Part shown: positions 1 through 8,795 of the stretch, piece after piece | Layout: every line of letters begins with the position of its first letter | Position numbering within the stretch: position 1 is the first letter of the stretch | Assembly (NCBI GenBank): GCA_031266215.1 | Contig: JAISBL010000017.1 | Coordinates: 1 to 45,083 of the forward strand | Direction of reading: 5' to 3' | DNA length: 45,083 bases | DNA from: Tannerellaceae bacterium | GTDB taxonomy: Bacteria > Bacteroidota > Bacteroidia > Bacteroidales > Tannerellaceae | Made by a program: the position numbers and the translations under genes | Notes under the pieces: model-generated | The model's input: the letters and a program-made list of their open reading frames with translations, nothing else | What the model was told of the DNA's origin: nothing | The model's database searches: none

Positions 1-1877
1 TCGCCTTCATCCTTCCCGATGCCGGGAGGGCAGTTACTTATGCCCCGGGTATAGACGCCGAAAACGGCGCCGATAATGATCTCCTCGGCATTTACATGTT
101 TGACGCGGATGATAAATTCATCAGCCGTACTACGCGTACCTACAGCGATGGTACGCCGGAGTCCGGAGGGCGTAAGTTCACAGTCTCCGTCACCGGCTCG
201 GGGGAAAGACGGTTTGTCTTCGTCAAAGTTCCTGCCAGCCATTCACTGCCCTCTATTACCGCAGGGGATTTAATTGGCGTACTGGCTTCAGCCGTTACGA
301 CGCCTTACACTACAGGCTCACCACTCACGGCTCCTTTTGTGATGTCTAACGCTCTGGCCTCCGATCAGCTATACGTAAAAGTAACGGATATCGAAAGCCA
401 GACCAACGACATCACCGTATCGCTCAAACGGCGTGTGGCAAGGTTTGACGTTATTGCAGATGGTATCATTATTACTAATGTGAGTATCTCCAATGCCGCT
501 CCTACCGGCAGGGTACTGGATCATGCGGACAACGTGGCCGCTCCCAACTCAGGGCTTACTTATCAGATCACGGGAGGAAATCTGGCTAACACCGGTAAGA
601 GTTTCTATCTCTATCCGACTACACTTGGTGCAGGCAGCACGGGTACGGTTATTACCGTCACGGCTGAGAGCAAGACGTACTCCATCACCCTTCCTTCCGA
701 TCAGCCGATAGACGCCAACAAGCTGTACCGGATAATGGTCACCCAGAGTGCAACAGGCTCCGACCTGACCTTTAAGCTTGTGGTTGCCGACTGGGCCGAT
801 GCCGATAACCTGCCCACCTTCGAAGAGGGAAGCGTCGAGGCCGGATTTAATTCTGTTGTTTCCTCCAGCCAGGGCGTCAGCATCAACAATTACAGCGTGG
901 ATTATTCAGAAGCTACCGGCTCTGCATCCGCACAGTTGTATTATGTGAGTACGACAAGCACCAAACCTACCGCCACGGTTGAACCCCTTCACGGTACGCA
1001 TGCGAATGCTATCATCGTCGGCATCAGCAACCCGGTACAGGTGACTTACGCCGGCACCGCAGGCTACATGAGCACTGTCACTATCAGTCTGCCCAAAACG
1101 ACTGTACCCGTTGACCTCGAAGTCAGGCTCACCGGCAACGGCGGCGATGCGCAGACCGTCAGCGTTATAAGCGTGCCGGATTATACCGACCCAAGGTATG
1201 AGATAGAACCGGGGCTCAAGCCGGTGCTTGCCGGCGGAAGATACTGGGCGCCGGTGAACGTGGGCGCTACCGAACTGGGTGTGAGTACTGCTACCATAGC
1301 CACATTAGCACAGGGCGGTTATTATTTCCAGTGGGGACGCAATACTCCGCTGTATCCTGAGGATGGGCCGGGGAAAGCGTTGACAAGAGTAGCCGGCCCT
1401 GTCGCAAGTGTTGAGGTCGCTGAAAGCGCTGATTACGCAAATAAAGCTATTGGAAACCCCAGCGCCAGTCTCGTGGTTGACTGGTTATCTCCGGGGAATG
1501 ACGGTCTATGGACGGGCGCAAATGCGCAGGGACCCTGCCCCGACGGCTGGAGGGTCGTTACCCTGGCAGACAGCGATCCCGTCACACAAACTTATGGTGG
1601 CGCTCAGGGTGCGTACATCTCCGCTAGTGATAAAAGATTCCGGTTAAAGGGTGATAACGAGGGTGAGTATGTTTATTTTGCGCCAAGAGGATATTATGCG
1701 ACCACGGCGTATAACGGTAATAATGGAAGCTCGTGGCTGGGCAGCGCCGGCACCGGATCAACTGCCAACGAGGCTAACGGGCAGTTCATATATCTTCAGG
1801 AAAAAATAGTTGTAGTAAGCTACGCAGCAGGTGTTACCCGTGGAATGGCTATGCCGGTACGCTGCGTACAACAATAA
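1..1877 (+). CDS. Fimbrillin-like surface protein with FISUMP-type C-terminus, 5' end cut by the window
   Basis: The reading frame is open from base 3 and ends at TAA 1875-1877, so the start and lipoprotein signal lie outside the window. The first two thirds match the complete paralog at 18296-20257 almost residue for residue, up to the motif YWAPVNVGA near base 1250. The last 200 residues then diverge, keeping only landmarks such as QWGR, GPCPDGW and the terminal PVRC. CPDGW with a terminal VRC is typical of the FISUMP domain of Bacteroidetes surface lipoproteins. The N-terminal part resembles fimbrillin-family anchors by composition (many short beta strands, Thr/Ser rich). The likely role is a surface or fimbria-associated lipoprotein; that is inference. 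The terminator at 1944-1994 is duplicated with the gene. Confidence 0.75.
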   Translation, partial: AFILPDAGRAVTYAPGIDAENGADNDLLGIYMFDADDKFISRTTRTYSDGTPESGGRKFTVSVTGSGERRFVFVKVPASHSLPSITAGDLIGVLASAVTTPYTTGSPLTAPFVMSNALASDQLYVKVTDIESQTNDITVSLKRRVARFDVIADGIIITNVSISNAAPTGRVLDHADNVAAPNSGLTYQITGGNLANTGKSFYLYPTTLGAGSTGTVITVTAESKTYSITLPSDQPIDANKLYRIMVTQSATGSDLTFKLVVADWADADNLPTFEEGSVEAGFNSVVSSSQGVSINNYSVDYSEATGSASAQLYYVSTTSTKPTATVEPLHGTHANAIIVGISNPVQVTYAGTAGYMSTVTISLPKTTVPVDLEVRLTGNGGDAQTVSVISVPDYTDPRYEIEPGLKPVLAGGRYWAPVNVGATELGVSTATIATLAQGGYYFQWGRNTPLYPEDGPGKALTRVAGPVASVEVAESADYANKAIGNPSASLVVDWLSPGNDGLWTGANAQGPCPDGWRVVTLADSDPVTQTYGGAQGAYISASDKRFRLKGDNEGEYVYFAPRGYYATTAYNGNNGSSWLGSAGTGSTANEANGQFIYLQEKIVVVSYAAGVTRGMAMPVRCVQQ

Positions 1878-1943
1878 TATAAAACCAATTTGGAGTAATA
1901 TCCAGGGCCTTCCTTAACATGTGACTATCTGCGTTTTTCGGGG

Positions 1944-1994
1944 CGGGCGTCTTTTCCACCGGGTGAATCCGGGGAAAGACGCCCGTTGCTTTTT
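1944..1994 (+). terminator. Rho-independent terminator of the first fimbrillin-like gene
   Basis: An 11-bp perfect stem (1944-1954 CGGGCGTCTTT with 1975-1985 AAAGACGCCCG) is followed by a T-rich run. The whole 3' untranslated segment from the stop codon through this hairpin is nearly identical to that after the paralog at 20258-20375. Confidence 0.85.
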
Positions 1995-2259
1995 GCAGTA
2001 GCATTACATATAATGATCAAATGAAAATATATTTAGAGATGCGTCAGCCCTGGGTTGAAGTGTTAACCTGCACCGACAGACTGGAGGCTGGAATACGCTT
2101 ATTTTTATCCTATTCTCTTTTTCTTATAACCCCTTATCCCGAGTTCAGGTTCTAATGGCCAATTTGGGTTACATCGAACTCATGCCGGTAATACGGAAAC
2201 CGGATCATGGCGGCGGGGCGGAGAGTTATGCCGTGTGAGCTTATACCGGTAATATAAAT

Positions 2260-2295
2260 ACAGGCTATCCCACGGCGCAGCGCGGGATAGCCTGT
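2260..2295 (-). terminator. Terminator-like hairpin of the zinc peptidase gene
   Basis: A 12-bp perfect inverted repeat (2260-2271 ACAGGCTATCCC with 2284-2295) has a 12-nt loop. It lies 21 bp past the stop codon of the minus-strand gene and is followed on that strand by an A/T-rich stretch. Confidence 0.7.
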
Positions 2296-2316
2296 ATGGA
2301 GCAGGGGATAAGGCCG

Positions 2317-3000
2317 TTAGTCCCTGCGGAGGAATATCATTACGTAATATGCCAGGGTGGCCAGTGAGCCGAGGGCGGCTACTACATAGGTGTAGGCTGC
2401 CGAACGCAGGGCGTCTGTCACCTTGTCATAAGTCTGACTGTTGGTGATGCCCGCCTGACTGAGCCATACTACGGCGCGCTGACTGGCATTGATCTCTACC
2501 GGCAGCGTTATGAAGCTGAACAGCGTGGTGGCGGCAAACAGGACGATCCCGAAAAGCATGAGCTGCGGAAATCTGTCGAGCAGAAGCATTCCGCCCAACA
2601 ATATCCATGTCATTATGTTGGAGGAGAAACTGACGACCGGGACCAGCGCCGAACGCATCTTAAGCGGTGCATAGGCGGTGGCGTGCTGCACGGCATGGCC
2701 GCATTCGTGGGCTGCGACGGCGGCTGAGGCTACACTATTGCAGGCGTAAACAGACTCGCTGAGGTTGACCGTCTTATCCGTGGGATTGTAATGATCTGTC
2801 AGCCGTCCGGGCGTAGAGATCACTTTGACGTCGTAGATGCCGTTATCGTGCAGCATTTTCTCTGCTATCTCCTTTCCGGTCATACCGTTGGGGATGGGGA
2901 TATGCGAATATTTCTCAAACTTGTTCTTCAGGTTAGAAGAAACCAGCCAGCTTAGGAGAGCTATACCAATGAATAAAATCCAATAAAGAGTCATAATCAA
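2317..3000 (-). CDS. Membrane zinc metallopeptidase, YugP/Zn_peptidase_2 type
   Basis: A 227-residue integral membrane protein with an N-terminal hydrophobic helix (about 4-22) and further hydrophobic segments in the C-terminal half. The zinc-binding motif HECGH (residues 98-102, inside VAAHECGHAVQH) and the region IPIPNGMTGKEIAEKML are characteristic of the YugP-like family (PF04298), whose length is usually about 225-230. The substrate of this family is not established. The gene follows purA by 61 bp, but a strong terminator lies between them, so it probably has its own promoter. I found no clear TAnnTTTG box. The start at 3000 gives a normal membrane N-terminus. Confidence 0.88.
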   Translation of the reverse strand: MIMTLYWILFIGIALLSWLVSSNLKNKFEKYSHIPIPNGMTGKEIAEKMLHDNGIYDVKVISTPGRLTDHYNPTDKTVNLSESVYACNSVASAAVAAHECGHAVQHATAYAPLKMRSALVPVVSFSSNIMTWILLGGMLLLDRFPQLMLFGIVLFAATTLFSFITLPVEINASQRAVVWLSQAGITNSQTYDKVTDALRSAAYTYVVAALGSLATLAYYVMIFLRRD

Positions 3001-3023
3001 TCGTTTTTAAGTTTCAATATGGT

Positions 3024-3055
3024 AAACAAAAAACCTGCCACGGAAAAAGTGGCAG
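3024..3055 (-). terminator. Rho-independent terminator after purA
   Basis: CTGCCAC (3035-3041) pairs with GTGGCAG (3049-3055) around a 7-nt loop. On the minus strand it is followed by TTTTTTGTTT. It lies just past the purA stop at 3062. Confidence 0.85.
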
Positions 3056-3061
3056 TGGCTG

Positions 3062-4354
3062 TTATATAAGGTCAGGGCAGTCCTGTTCGGTATACCGTAT
3101 GATGGTCTGCTCGCGGTCGGGGCCTACGGATACGATCCTGACGGGGACTTCCAGCTCTTCTTCCAGGAATGAGAGGTATGCGTTGAACTCTTCGGGGAAC
3201 TCATCTTCGCTCTTCACTCCGGTCATAGAGGTCTGCCATCCGGGCAGTTCTACGTAAACAGGCTCCAGGTCGCCGGCCGCTTCGTAAGGGAAGGCTGTCG
3301 TTTCCCTGCCGTCGATGACGTAAGCGACGCAGGCCTTGATGGTGTCGAAGGCGTCGAGCACATCGCTCTTCATCATTATAAGCTGCGTTACACCGTTAAT
3401 CATTATGGCGTACTTTAAGGCCACGAGGTCTATCCACCCGCAACGGCGTTTACGTCCTGTGACAGAGCCATACTCGTTGCCTTCGCGGCAAATCGCTTCG
3501 CCGGCAGGGTCGAACAGTTCGGTAGGGAAGGGGCCGCTGCCGACACGTGTGCAGTAGGCTTTGAAGATGCCGTACACCTGTCCGATCATGTGAGGCGACA
3601 CTCCCAGTCCGGTGCAGCATCCGGCGCATACGGTATTGGAGGAGGTGACAAAAGGGTATGAGCCGAAATCTATATCCAGCATCGTGCCCTGTGCGCCTTC
3701 GGCCAGTATGGATTTACCTTCTTTCAGGTAGCGGTTGATGAGGTTTTCGCTGTCAATGAGGTCAAACCGTTTCAGATACTCCAGGGCGTCCAGCCATTCG
3801 GCTTCCAGCCGGTCGAGATCGTCAGAGGGGTAATCCAGCGAACGCAGTATCGCCTCATGTTTGGCCTTTGCCGCCTGGTATCTGACGTCAAAGCCGTGCA
3901 GTATGTCTCCTACCCGGATGCCGTTGCGGCTTATCTTGTCTGTATAGGCAGGGCCGATGCCTTTGCCGGTGGTGCCGATCTTTCCGTCGCCTTTGGCGGC
4001 TTCCCAGGCAGCATCGAGCAGGCGGTGGGTGGGAAGGATGAGGTGGGCTTTTTTTGATATGGACAAGCGTTTCGTCAGGTCGTGCCCGGAGGCGGCCAGG
4101 GCTTCGGCTTCCTGCCGGAACAGCAGGGGGTCAATAACTACGCCGCTGCCGATAATGTTCATTTTACCTCCCTGGAAGATGCCCGAAGGTATTGAGCGGA
4201 GGACGTATTTGTGACCCTCAAATTCCAGCGTATGCCCTGCGTTGGGGCCTCCCTGGAAGCGGGCTATCACGTCGTATGCGGGCGTCAGTACGTCTACGAT
4301 CTTGCCTTTACCTTCGTCGCCCCACTGAAGTCCCAGTAATACATCTACTTTCAT
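3062..4354 (-). CDS. purA: Adenylosuccinate synthase
   Basis: Catalyses GTP-dependent joining of IMP and aspartate to adenylosuccinate, the first committed step from IMP to AMP, in the cytoplasm. The 430-residue length is normal. The N-terminal GTP-binding signature GLQWGDEGKGKIVD (residues 8-21) and QGGPNAGHT (34-42) are intact, as are TTGKGIGPAY, AEGAQGTMLDID and the SVTGRKRRCGWID block near the C-terminal third. It is the last gene of the minus-strand block and starts 14 bp after the Fur-family stop, so the two are probably co-transcribed. A terminator follows immediately. Confidence 0.97.
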   Translation of the reverse strand: MKVDVLLGLQWGDEGKGKIVDVLTPAYDVIARFQGGPNAGHTLEFEGHKYVLRSIPSGIFQGGKMNIIGSGVVIDPLLFRQEAEALAASGHDLTKRLSISKKAHLILPTHRLLDAAWEAAKGDGKIGTTGKGIGPAYTDKISRNGIRVGDILHGFDVRYQAAKAKHEAILRSLDYPSDDLDRLEAEWLDALEYLKRFDLIDSENLINRYLKEGKSILAEGAQGTMLDIDFGSYPFVTSSNTVCAGCCTGLGVSPHMIGQVYGIFKAYCTRVGSGPFPTELFDPAGEAICREGNEYGSVTGRKRRCGWIDLVALKYAIMINGVTQLIMMKSDVLDAFDTIKACVAYVIDGRETTAFPYEAAGDLEPVYVELPGWQTSMTGVKSEDEFPEEFNAYLSFLEEELEVPVRIVSVGPDREQTIIRYTEQDCPDLI

Positions 4355-4368
4355 TTTTCACTATGTTA

Positions 4369-4902
4369 TTATGTGATTGTCCGGTTGTTTTCCTGCACTT
4401 CTTTCTGCACCCTGTTCTTGCACCGTTTACAGGTGCCGTATACGCATGAAGAGAAGTAATCGGGCGCAAACCTGTTTTTCAGCGCGCTTATGTGTTCTTT
4501 CAGGAAAGGAGGGTTCTTTACCTCCTGTATGCTGTGGCACTGGGTGCAGATGAAGTGCAGGTGAGTGTCGGCCTTCCTGCGCAGTTCATACATTACGGGT
4601 ATCGACGGGGAGTGGGGGCGGTGGGCGATGGAGCCGGCGTCGAAGTGGTGCCGTACGATAAGTCCGGCGTCTATCAGCACATTGAGCGTGTTGTACAGGG
4701 TCGCTTTACTGACGTGGAACCTGGTGTTGTTAAGCTTGCTCTGGAGCATGTTAATGTCAAAGTGGCCTTTGAAATTACATATCTCATCCAGGATCGTATC
4801 TCTCTCCTCGGTTTTACGCCGCCCCTTGTCGGTGTCATGCTTCTCTTTCAGATAAGAATAAAAGCTGTCCCGTACTTCTTTATGAATTTTGTCTTCCATC
4901 AT
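4369..4902 (-). CDS. Fur-family metal- or peroxide-responsive transcriptional regulator
   Basis: A 177-residue protein with an N-terminal winged helix (recognition segment HVSKATLYNTLNVLIDAGL, about 63-81) and a C-terminal dimerisation region. HLHFICTQC (C119, C122) and CVYGTCKRC (C153, C158, C161) supply the structural zinc cysteines typical of Fur/PerR proteins. The N-terminus carries about 30 extra charged residues. Whether it senses iron, zinc or peroxide cannot be told from sequence. It begins 5 bp after the EnvC-like stop and ends 14 bp before purA, so it is read from the same transcript. Its position between a cell-wall gene and a purine gene gives no hint of target, although iron genes lie 22 kb away. 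Confidence 0.88.
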   Translation of the reverse strand: MMEDKIHKEVRDSFYSYLKEKHDTDKGRRKTEERDTILDEICNFKGHFDINMLQSKLNNTRFHVSKATLYNTLNVLIDAGLIVRHHFDAGSIAHRPHSPSIPVMYELRRKADTHLHFICTQCHSIQEVKNPPFLKEHISALKNRFAPDYFSSCVYGTCKRCKNRVQKEVQENNRTIT

Positions 4903-4906
4903 TGTA

Positions 4907-6190
4907 TTACCGGCTGAGCCAGGGTTGTGGGTTCTGTTTTTCTCTTTCTTTCCAAAGCTCGAAATGCAGGATGGTAGCGTTGTCGTTTTCGCTATCTGTG
5001 AAGATCCTGCCCAAAGCCTGCCGGGTTTTCACCTCATCGCCGCGTTTCACGTATATCTCGCTCAGGTTGCAATAGACGGTCAGGTAGTTCCCGTGTCGTA
5101 CGATGATCCAGTTGTTGTACCCCCGTTCGACAAGGATGGAAGATACCCTGCCGTCGAACACGGCGCGGGCGTCGGAGCCGGCTGTCGCCTGAATATCGAT
5201 GCCGTTGTTCACCACCCTGACGTACTTGAGATCCTGATGCTGCTGTTCGCCGTATACGCCGACGACGGAATATTGTCCGGTGACGGGGACGGGCAGGCGT
5301 CCGCGGCTGGAGGCGAAGTTGTCAGACAGCCGCTTTTCTTCCCTCGTCATAGCGTATCCGCCTTTGCTGTCAGCCACGCGCTTATCGGCGTCGCTCTTCT
5401 GCCCTTCGGCGGTTTTTTCTTCCCGTTCGCGTGCTGCACGGGCTTCGGCCTCGGCCCTGGCCACTTCTTCGGCAATCAGCCTCTCTATCTGCCGTTGCAG
5501 GGATGCAGCCTGCCGTTCTTTCTTTTTAAGATCGTCCTGCAGGCGTTTCTGCTTCCTGTTCAGTTCATTTATTTCTTTCTGCTGCGTGGCTTCTTCTTCC
5601 TGTAGCATTCTTGTTTCCTCTTCTCGGGCGTAGAGCAGTGTTTGTTTCTCGTTGCGCGTTATTTCCAGTTCGGCCCATTTGGCTTTGACTGCATTCTGCT
5701 TACCGGTTATTTCGTTAGCCTGCTTCTTCTGCCAGTCGGCATACTCTCTGAGGTAACGCATACGGCGGAAAGACTGGGCGAAGTTTTGAGCAGAGAAGAT
5801 AAACAGCAGTTTATCCTGCGTGGTATAGTGGCTTTGCAGTTTTTTGACGGAAGCCCCGTAATTGCTCCTTTTGGCGCTGAGTTCTTTTTCAAGGGAGGAT
5901 ATTTCGCCGCGCAGGGTGACTATTTCCCTGTCGATGATACCTATTTCCTGATTAAGCAGTGAGACTACACGTTTACGTTGCTGAAGCCGGCTGGAGAGCA
6001 GGTTGAGCCGGTTGAGCGAGTTCCTGGCCGACTCATTGGTTTCGGACAGCAGGCGATTGGCGAGTTCTATTTCATTCAGAGCAGCTTTGCGCTGATTCTC
6101 CAGCTCCCTTATCCTTGCGGACCTCTGGGCGGGAGCCGTCATGACGGAAAACAAACATACTGCTATGTAAACGAACTTCATCATATTCAC
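4907..6190 (-). CDS. EnvC-like murein hydrolase activator (degenerate LytM/M23 domain)
   Basis: A 427-residue periplasmic protein: signal peptide (about 1-22, ending TAPAQ), a long coiled coil rich in Glu/Lys/Arg/Gln (about 25-265), and a C-terminal LytM-like domain (about 300-427). Zinc-binding residues of active M23 peptidases are altered: the first motif reads NNGID (about 328-332) instead of HxGxD, and the last reads HFE (about 409) instead of HxH. By analogy with EnvC/NlpD this domain probably activates an amidase at the division site rather than cleaving peptidoglycan. Its start overlaps the DUF4292 stop by 4 bp, indicating translational coupling in the TPR-DUF4292-EnvC-Fur-purA set. 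Confidence 0.88.
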   Translation of the reverse strand: MNMMKFVYIAVCLFSVMTAPAQRSARIRELENQRKAALNEIELANRLLSETNESARNSLNRLNLLSSRLQQRKRVVSLLNQEIGIIDREIVTLRGEISSLEKELSAKRSNYGASVKKLQSHYTTQDKLLFIFSAQNFAQSFRRMRYLREYADWQKKQANEITGKQNAVKAKWAELEITRNEKQTLLYAREEETRMLQEEEATQQKEINELNRKQKRLQDDLKKKERQAASLQRQIERLIAEEVARAEAEARAAREREEKTAEGQKSDADKRVADSKGGYAMTREEKRLSDNFASSRGRLPVPVTGQYSVVGVYGEQQHQDLKYVRVVNNGIDIQATAGSDARAVFDGRVSSILVERGYNNWIIVRHGNYLTVYCNLSEIYVKRGDEVKTRQALGRIFTDSENDNATILHFELWKEREKQNPQPWLSR

Positions 6191-7044
6191 ATCTGATTGA
6201 TCCCTTTTACTATGTCGGCAAGGTCAATACGTTTATACCTTTCAGGGATGGCCGGGTTTACGTCCACAGGTACATCGCGCTGCACGCGTGAGAAATACAG
6301 CCTGAGTTCTACGGCCGTGGCGCCGTCGGCCACCGCCCGCGCTTCCATCTGCATCGGGAAGATTTGCCCTTCAGCTATCCTGAAGTCGTCGTATATCCAT
6401 TGCAGGGCGTAACGCTCGGAAGCGTCGGCTACTTTGGTGGACAGCAGCTTCTCTTCACCGTCGGCCCTGAAGGCGTAGAGAATCCTCGATCCTCCTTTTA
6501 TCTGCGCCTCGGTGACAGCCCCGTCGCGGCGGAGCGTGAAGCGTCCGTACTGCCGGGGCGTAACCTCGCGCTCGCCGGGTGCAAAGATGTTGTTTGTGAA
6601 TAACGCCTGGAGGTTATACAGGTTGAAGTCTACCGGCATGCCGCTTTTAAGGCGGGCGTAGCTTTCGGCCGCATAGCGCCTGTTCATCCTGTCTGTTATT
6701 TTTACGCTGTCGGTGCCAAACTCGATCCTGAAGGCTTCTATTCCCAGCATCGGCAGTATGGAGAGCTGGATGACGCTGTCTTTGACCATCTTTATGTCTA
6801 CCCGCGAACTCAGTTCTTTTCCCCCGAAACTCAGTTCCGCCCGTGTGCGCGCCGAGAGCGTACGGTAGTGGAACGAGCGTTCGCCGATCGAAGCGAAGAA
6901 CTCCCCGGCTTCCTTTACCACAGACGACGGCTCCCCGGCAACGGTAAGCCGCCGCGAAGTCTTACACCCGCTGAGGGCGAATAATAACGCCGTTGCGCAT
7001 AGCATGAGCGGGCGTATATGCGGATTGTTACCTTGCCTCTTCAT
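6187..7044 (-). CDS. DUF4292 lipoprotein
   Basis: A 285-residue lipoprotein with signal peptide and lipobox ALSGC (cysteine at about residue 27). The body is a predicted beta-rich periplasmic domain (SRVDIKMVKDSVIQLSILP, FGTDSVKITDRMNRRY) that matches my recollection of DUF4292, a Bacteroidetes family related in fold to LolA/LolB-type lipid carriers; that fold link is knowledge of the family, not seen here. It overlaps the upstream TPR gene by 17 bp and the downstream EnvC-like gene by 4 bp, so the three are translated from one message and may act together in envelope biogenesis. Confidence 0.82.
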   Translation of the reverse strand: MKRQGNNPHIRPLMLCATALLFALSGCKTSRRLTVAGEPSSVVKEAGEFFASIGERSFHYRTLSARTRAELSFGGKELSSRVDIKMVKDSVIQLSILPMLGIEAFRIEFGTDSVKITDRMNRRYAAESYARLKSGMPVDFNLYNLQALFTNNIFAPGEREVTPRQYGRFTLRRDGAVTEAQIKGGSRILYAFRADGEEKLLSTKVADASERYALQWIYDDFRIAEGQIFPMQMEARAVADGATAVELRLYFSRVQRDVPVDVNPAIPERYKRIDLADIVKGINQM

Positions 7045-8737
7045 CGTCTATGAATATCTCTTCTGTTATCTTACGGTTCAGCGTACCGGTGTTCTTGCCC
7101 ATATCCCTGGCTTTTTTCCATTGTACAAGGGCCTCATCCTTGTTGCCTGACATGAAGAGGATGTCGCCGTAATGGTCTACAAGCTCCGAGCTTCCGGAAT
7201 TATCTTTGGTCAGGGCGCTTTCTATGTAAAACTTAGCCAGCGTATAGTTGCCCTGCCTGAAAAATATCCAGGCGTAAGTGTCGAGGTAAGTGGCGTTATC
7301 AGGCTCCAGCCTGATGCACTGGGCGCTCATGCGTTCGGCTTTTTTCAGGTCTTTACCGGCCAGTGAGAGGAAATAGGCGTAATTGTTGAGGGCAAGGATA
7401 TTTTTGTCGTTCAGTTCAAGCGCCTGCTCATAGGCGGCGTAAGCCTCCTCCTCCTGTCCGTGCTGGTGGCATATATCGCCTATCTGGGTATAGAAGGTAG
7501 ATTTAAGCTCTTTATTCTCCACCGGCACAATGCCGAGGCCTTCGCGATACGTCTCCAGGGCTTTTTCGTAGTTTTCCTCCTGATAGTAACCTATACCAAG
7601 GTAAAAGTAATACTCAGGCGAAGCGGGGAAAAGCTCTGTGCACCTTGTGCAAATCCTGATGATCTCCCGGCTGTTCCGGGTTTTGAGGGCGGCGTTGAGC
7701 AGTCGCTGCCACGCTCCGGCATTTTCCGGCTCCATCTCGGTGACCAGGCTGAACTGGAAGCCGGCCTCTTCATCCTTTCCCCCGTCCAGCAATATATCGC
7801 CGTACATCAGTCTGATCTCCGTTTTTTCGGGATGCTGCCCTATAAGGGTCTCAAAGAGAGCGGCCGCGTTCTTTACTTCTTTCTGCGATTGTTGCAGGCC
7901 GAGGATGTACCGCGAGAGGATTCCCACTTTTGTCTCTACATCCAGCCTGTCATTTACAAGGGCGTTCCTTATCTGCGTTTCGGCGGCCGTTTTGTCGTTC
8001 ACCGCCTCATAGTAGTTGGCCATAGCCACAATGTAGTAGGGGCTGGATGGCTCTGCGTCGTACGCTCTTCGGTAAGCCTCGTAAGCCTCGGCCGTCTTCC
8101 CCTGTTCAAGGTATAAGTCGCCTACGAGAATAGTGAAGCGCGCCTCCATCGGGAATTTGTCGGCCAGCTTCTCAACCTCCCTGAAGGCTTTATCGTCTTC
8201 CTTGAGCATGTTGTATAGCTTATACTTCTGCATTGACAATCCTTCGCTCATCCCACTTACCGACTCGAGCATGTCGTACGTACTGATAGCGCCGGCTATA
8301 TCGCCTCCATTCGCCATGGCGTCGGCCATATAGTAGTAAAGGTCCAGCTTTTCGGGATAGGCGGCCACCAGCTCTTTGTACGTATCCACAGCCTCGGCCG
8401 ACATACCGAGATTACGCAGCACGGAAGCCAGCTCAATTTTGTAGACAGAGTTACCACCGCCGTACATCACGGCCTGCCTGAGAGCCTCAACGGCTATGGC
8501 GGGTTGTTGTATGTGAAGGTAGAATACAGATAATTCGTATAGTAGCGGGGCCGATGTAGAGTCGATAGACAGGCAGTGTGTGAACAGGTCGAAAGCCGCA
8601 TCATATTTGCCTGCGTTTTTCAGGTTCAGGCCCTCGTAGAAGAAGTAATCAAACTTTCGTTTCTCTTTTTCATCCTGCCCCACGGCCTGCACGAGAGGAA
8701 GCAGACAGAGCAATGCACAGGCAGCTTGTTTCACCAT
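7028..8737 (-). CDS. Exported tetratricopeptide-repeat protein
   Basis: A 569-residue protein with a signal peptide (about 1-21, LVQAVGQ) followed by tandem TPR motifs over nearly its whole length, with typical alternating Gly/Ala and Tyr/Pro spacing (AEAYEAYRRAYDAEPSSPYY, EEAYAAYEQALELNDKNI, DLKKAERMSAQCIRLEPDN). TPR arrays are protein-binding scaffolds; no catalytic residues are visible. It overlaps the DUF4292 lipoprotein gene by 17 bp. A possible promoter box TACCTTTG lies at 8783-8790, between it and the GH43 gene, so it may be transcribed independently of the upstream nadC-dut genes. The partner is unknown. Confidence 0.88.
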   Translation of the reverse strand: MVKQAACALLCLLPLVQAVGQDEKEKRKFDYFFYEGLNLKNAGKYDAAFDLFTHCLSIDSTSAPLLYELSVFYLHIQQPAIAVEALRQAVMYGGGNSVYKIELASVLRNLGMSAEAVDTYKELVAAYPEKLDLYYYMADAMANGGDIAGAISTYDMLESVSGMSEGLSMQKYKLYNMLKEDDKAFREVEKLADKFPMEARFTILVGDLYLEQGKTAEAYEAYRRAYDAEPSSPYYIVAMANYYEAVNDKTAAETQIRNALVNDRLDVETKVGILSRYILGLQQSQKEVKNAAALFETLIGQHPEKTEIRLMYGDILLDGGKDEEAGFQFSLVTEMEPENAGAWQRLLNAALKTRNSREIIRICTRCTELFPASPEYYFYLGIGYYQEENYEKALETYREGLGIVPVENKELKSTFYTQIGDICHQHGQEEEAYAAYEQALELNDKNILALNNYAYFLSLAGKDLKKAERMSAQCIRLEPDNATYLDTYAWIFFRQGNYTLAKFYIESALTKDNSGSSELVDHYGDILFMSGNKDEALVQWKKARDMGKNTGTLNRKITEEIFIDDEEAR

Positions 8738-8782
8738 ATTGCAGTCATAATTTTATAGATGTTACATCCGGGATGTTGCCGG

Positions 8783-8790
8783 CAAAGGTA
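8783..8790 (-). promoter_or_regulatory. Possible -7 box before the TPR gene
   Basis: TACCTTTG on the minus strand matches the Bacteroidetes TAnnTTTG box in the 58-bp gap between the GH43 stop and the TPR start. A TTG sits 25 bp upstream rather than about 20, so the -33 element is weak. Confidence 0.4.
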
Positions 8791-8795
8791 ATATT

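Larger units (their letters stand above)
1878..2316. other. Intergenic region between convergent genes
   Basis: No credible gene. It holds the plus-strand terminator (1944-1994) and the minus-strand terminator (2260-2295). Between them, GAGTTC near 2140 and GAACTC near 2173 form a loose inverted repeat around TTACATCGAACTCA (2166-2179), a 14-mer that recurs at about 33123. Nothing else is recognisable. Confidence 0.5.

Noticed and set aside
4907..6190. Active M23 peptidase
   Set aside because: Zinc ligands are replaced (NNGID, HFE), which fits an EnvC-type activator.
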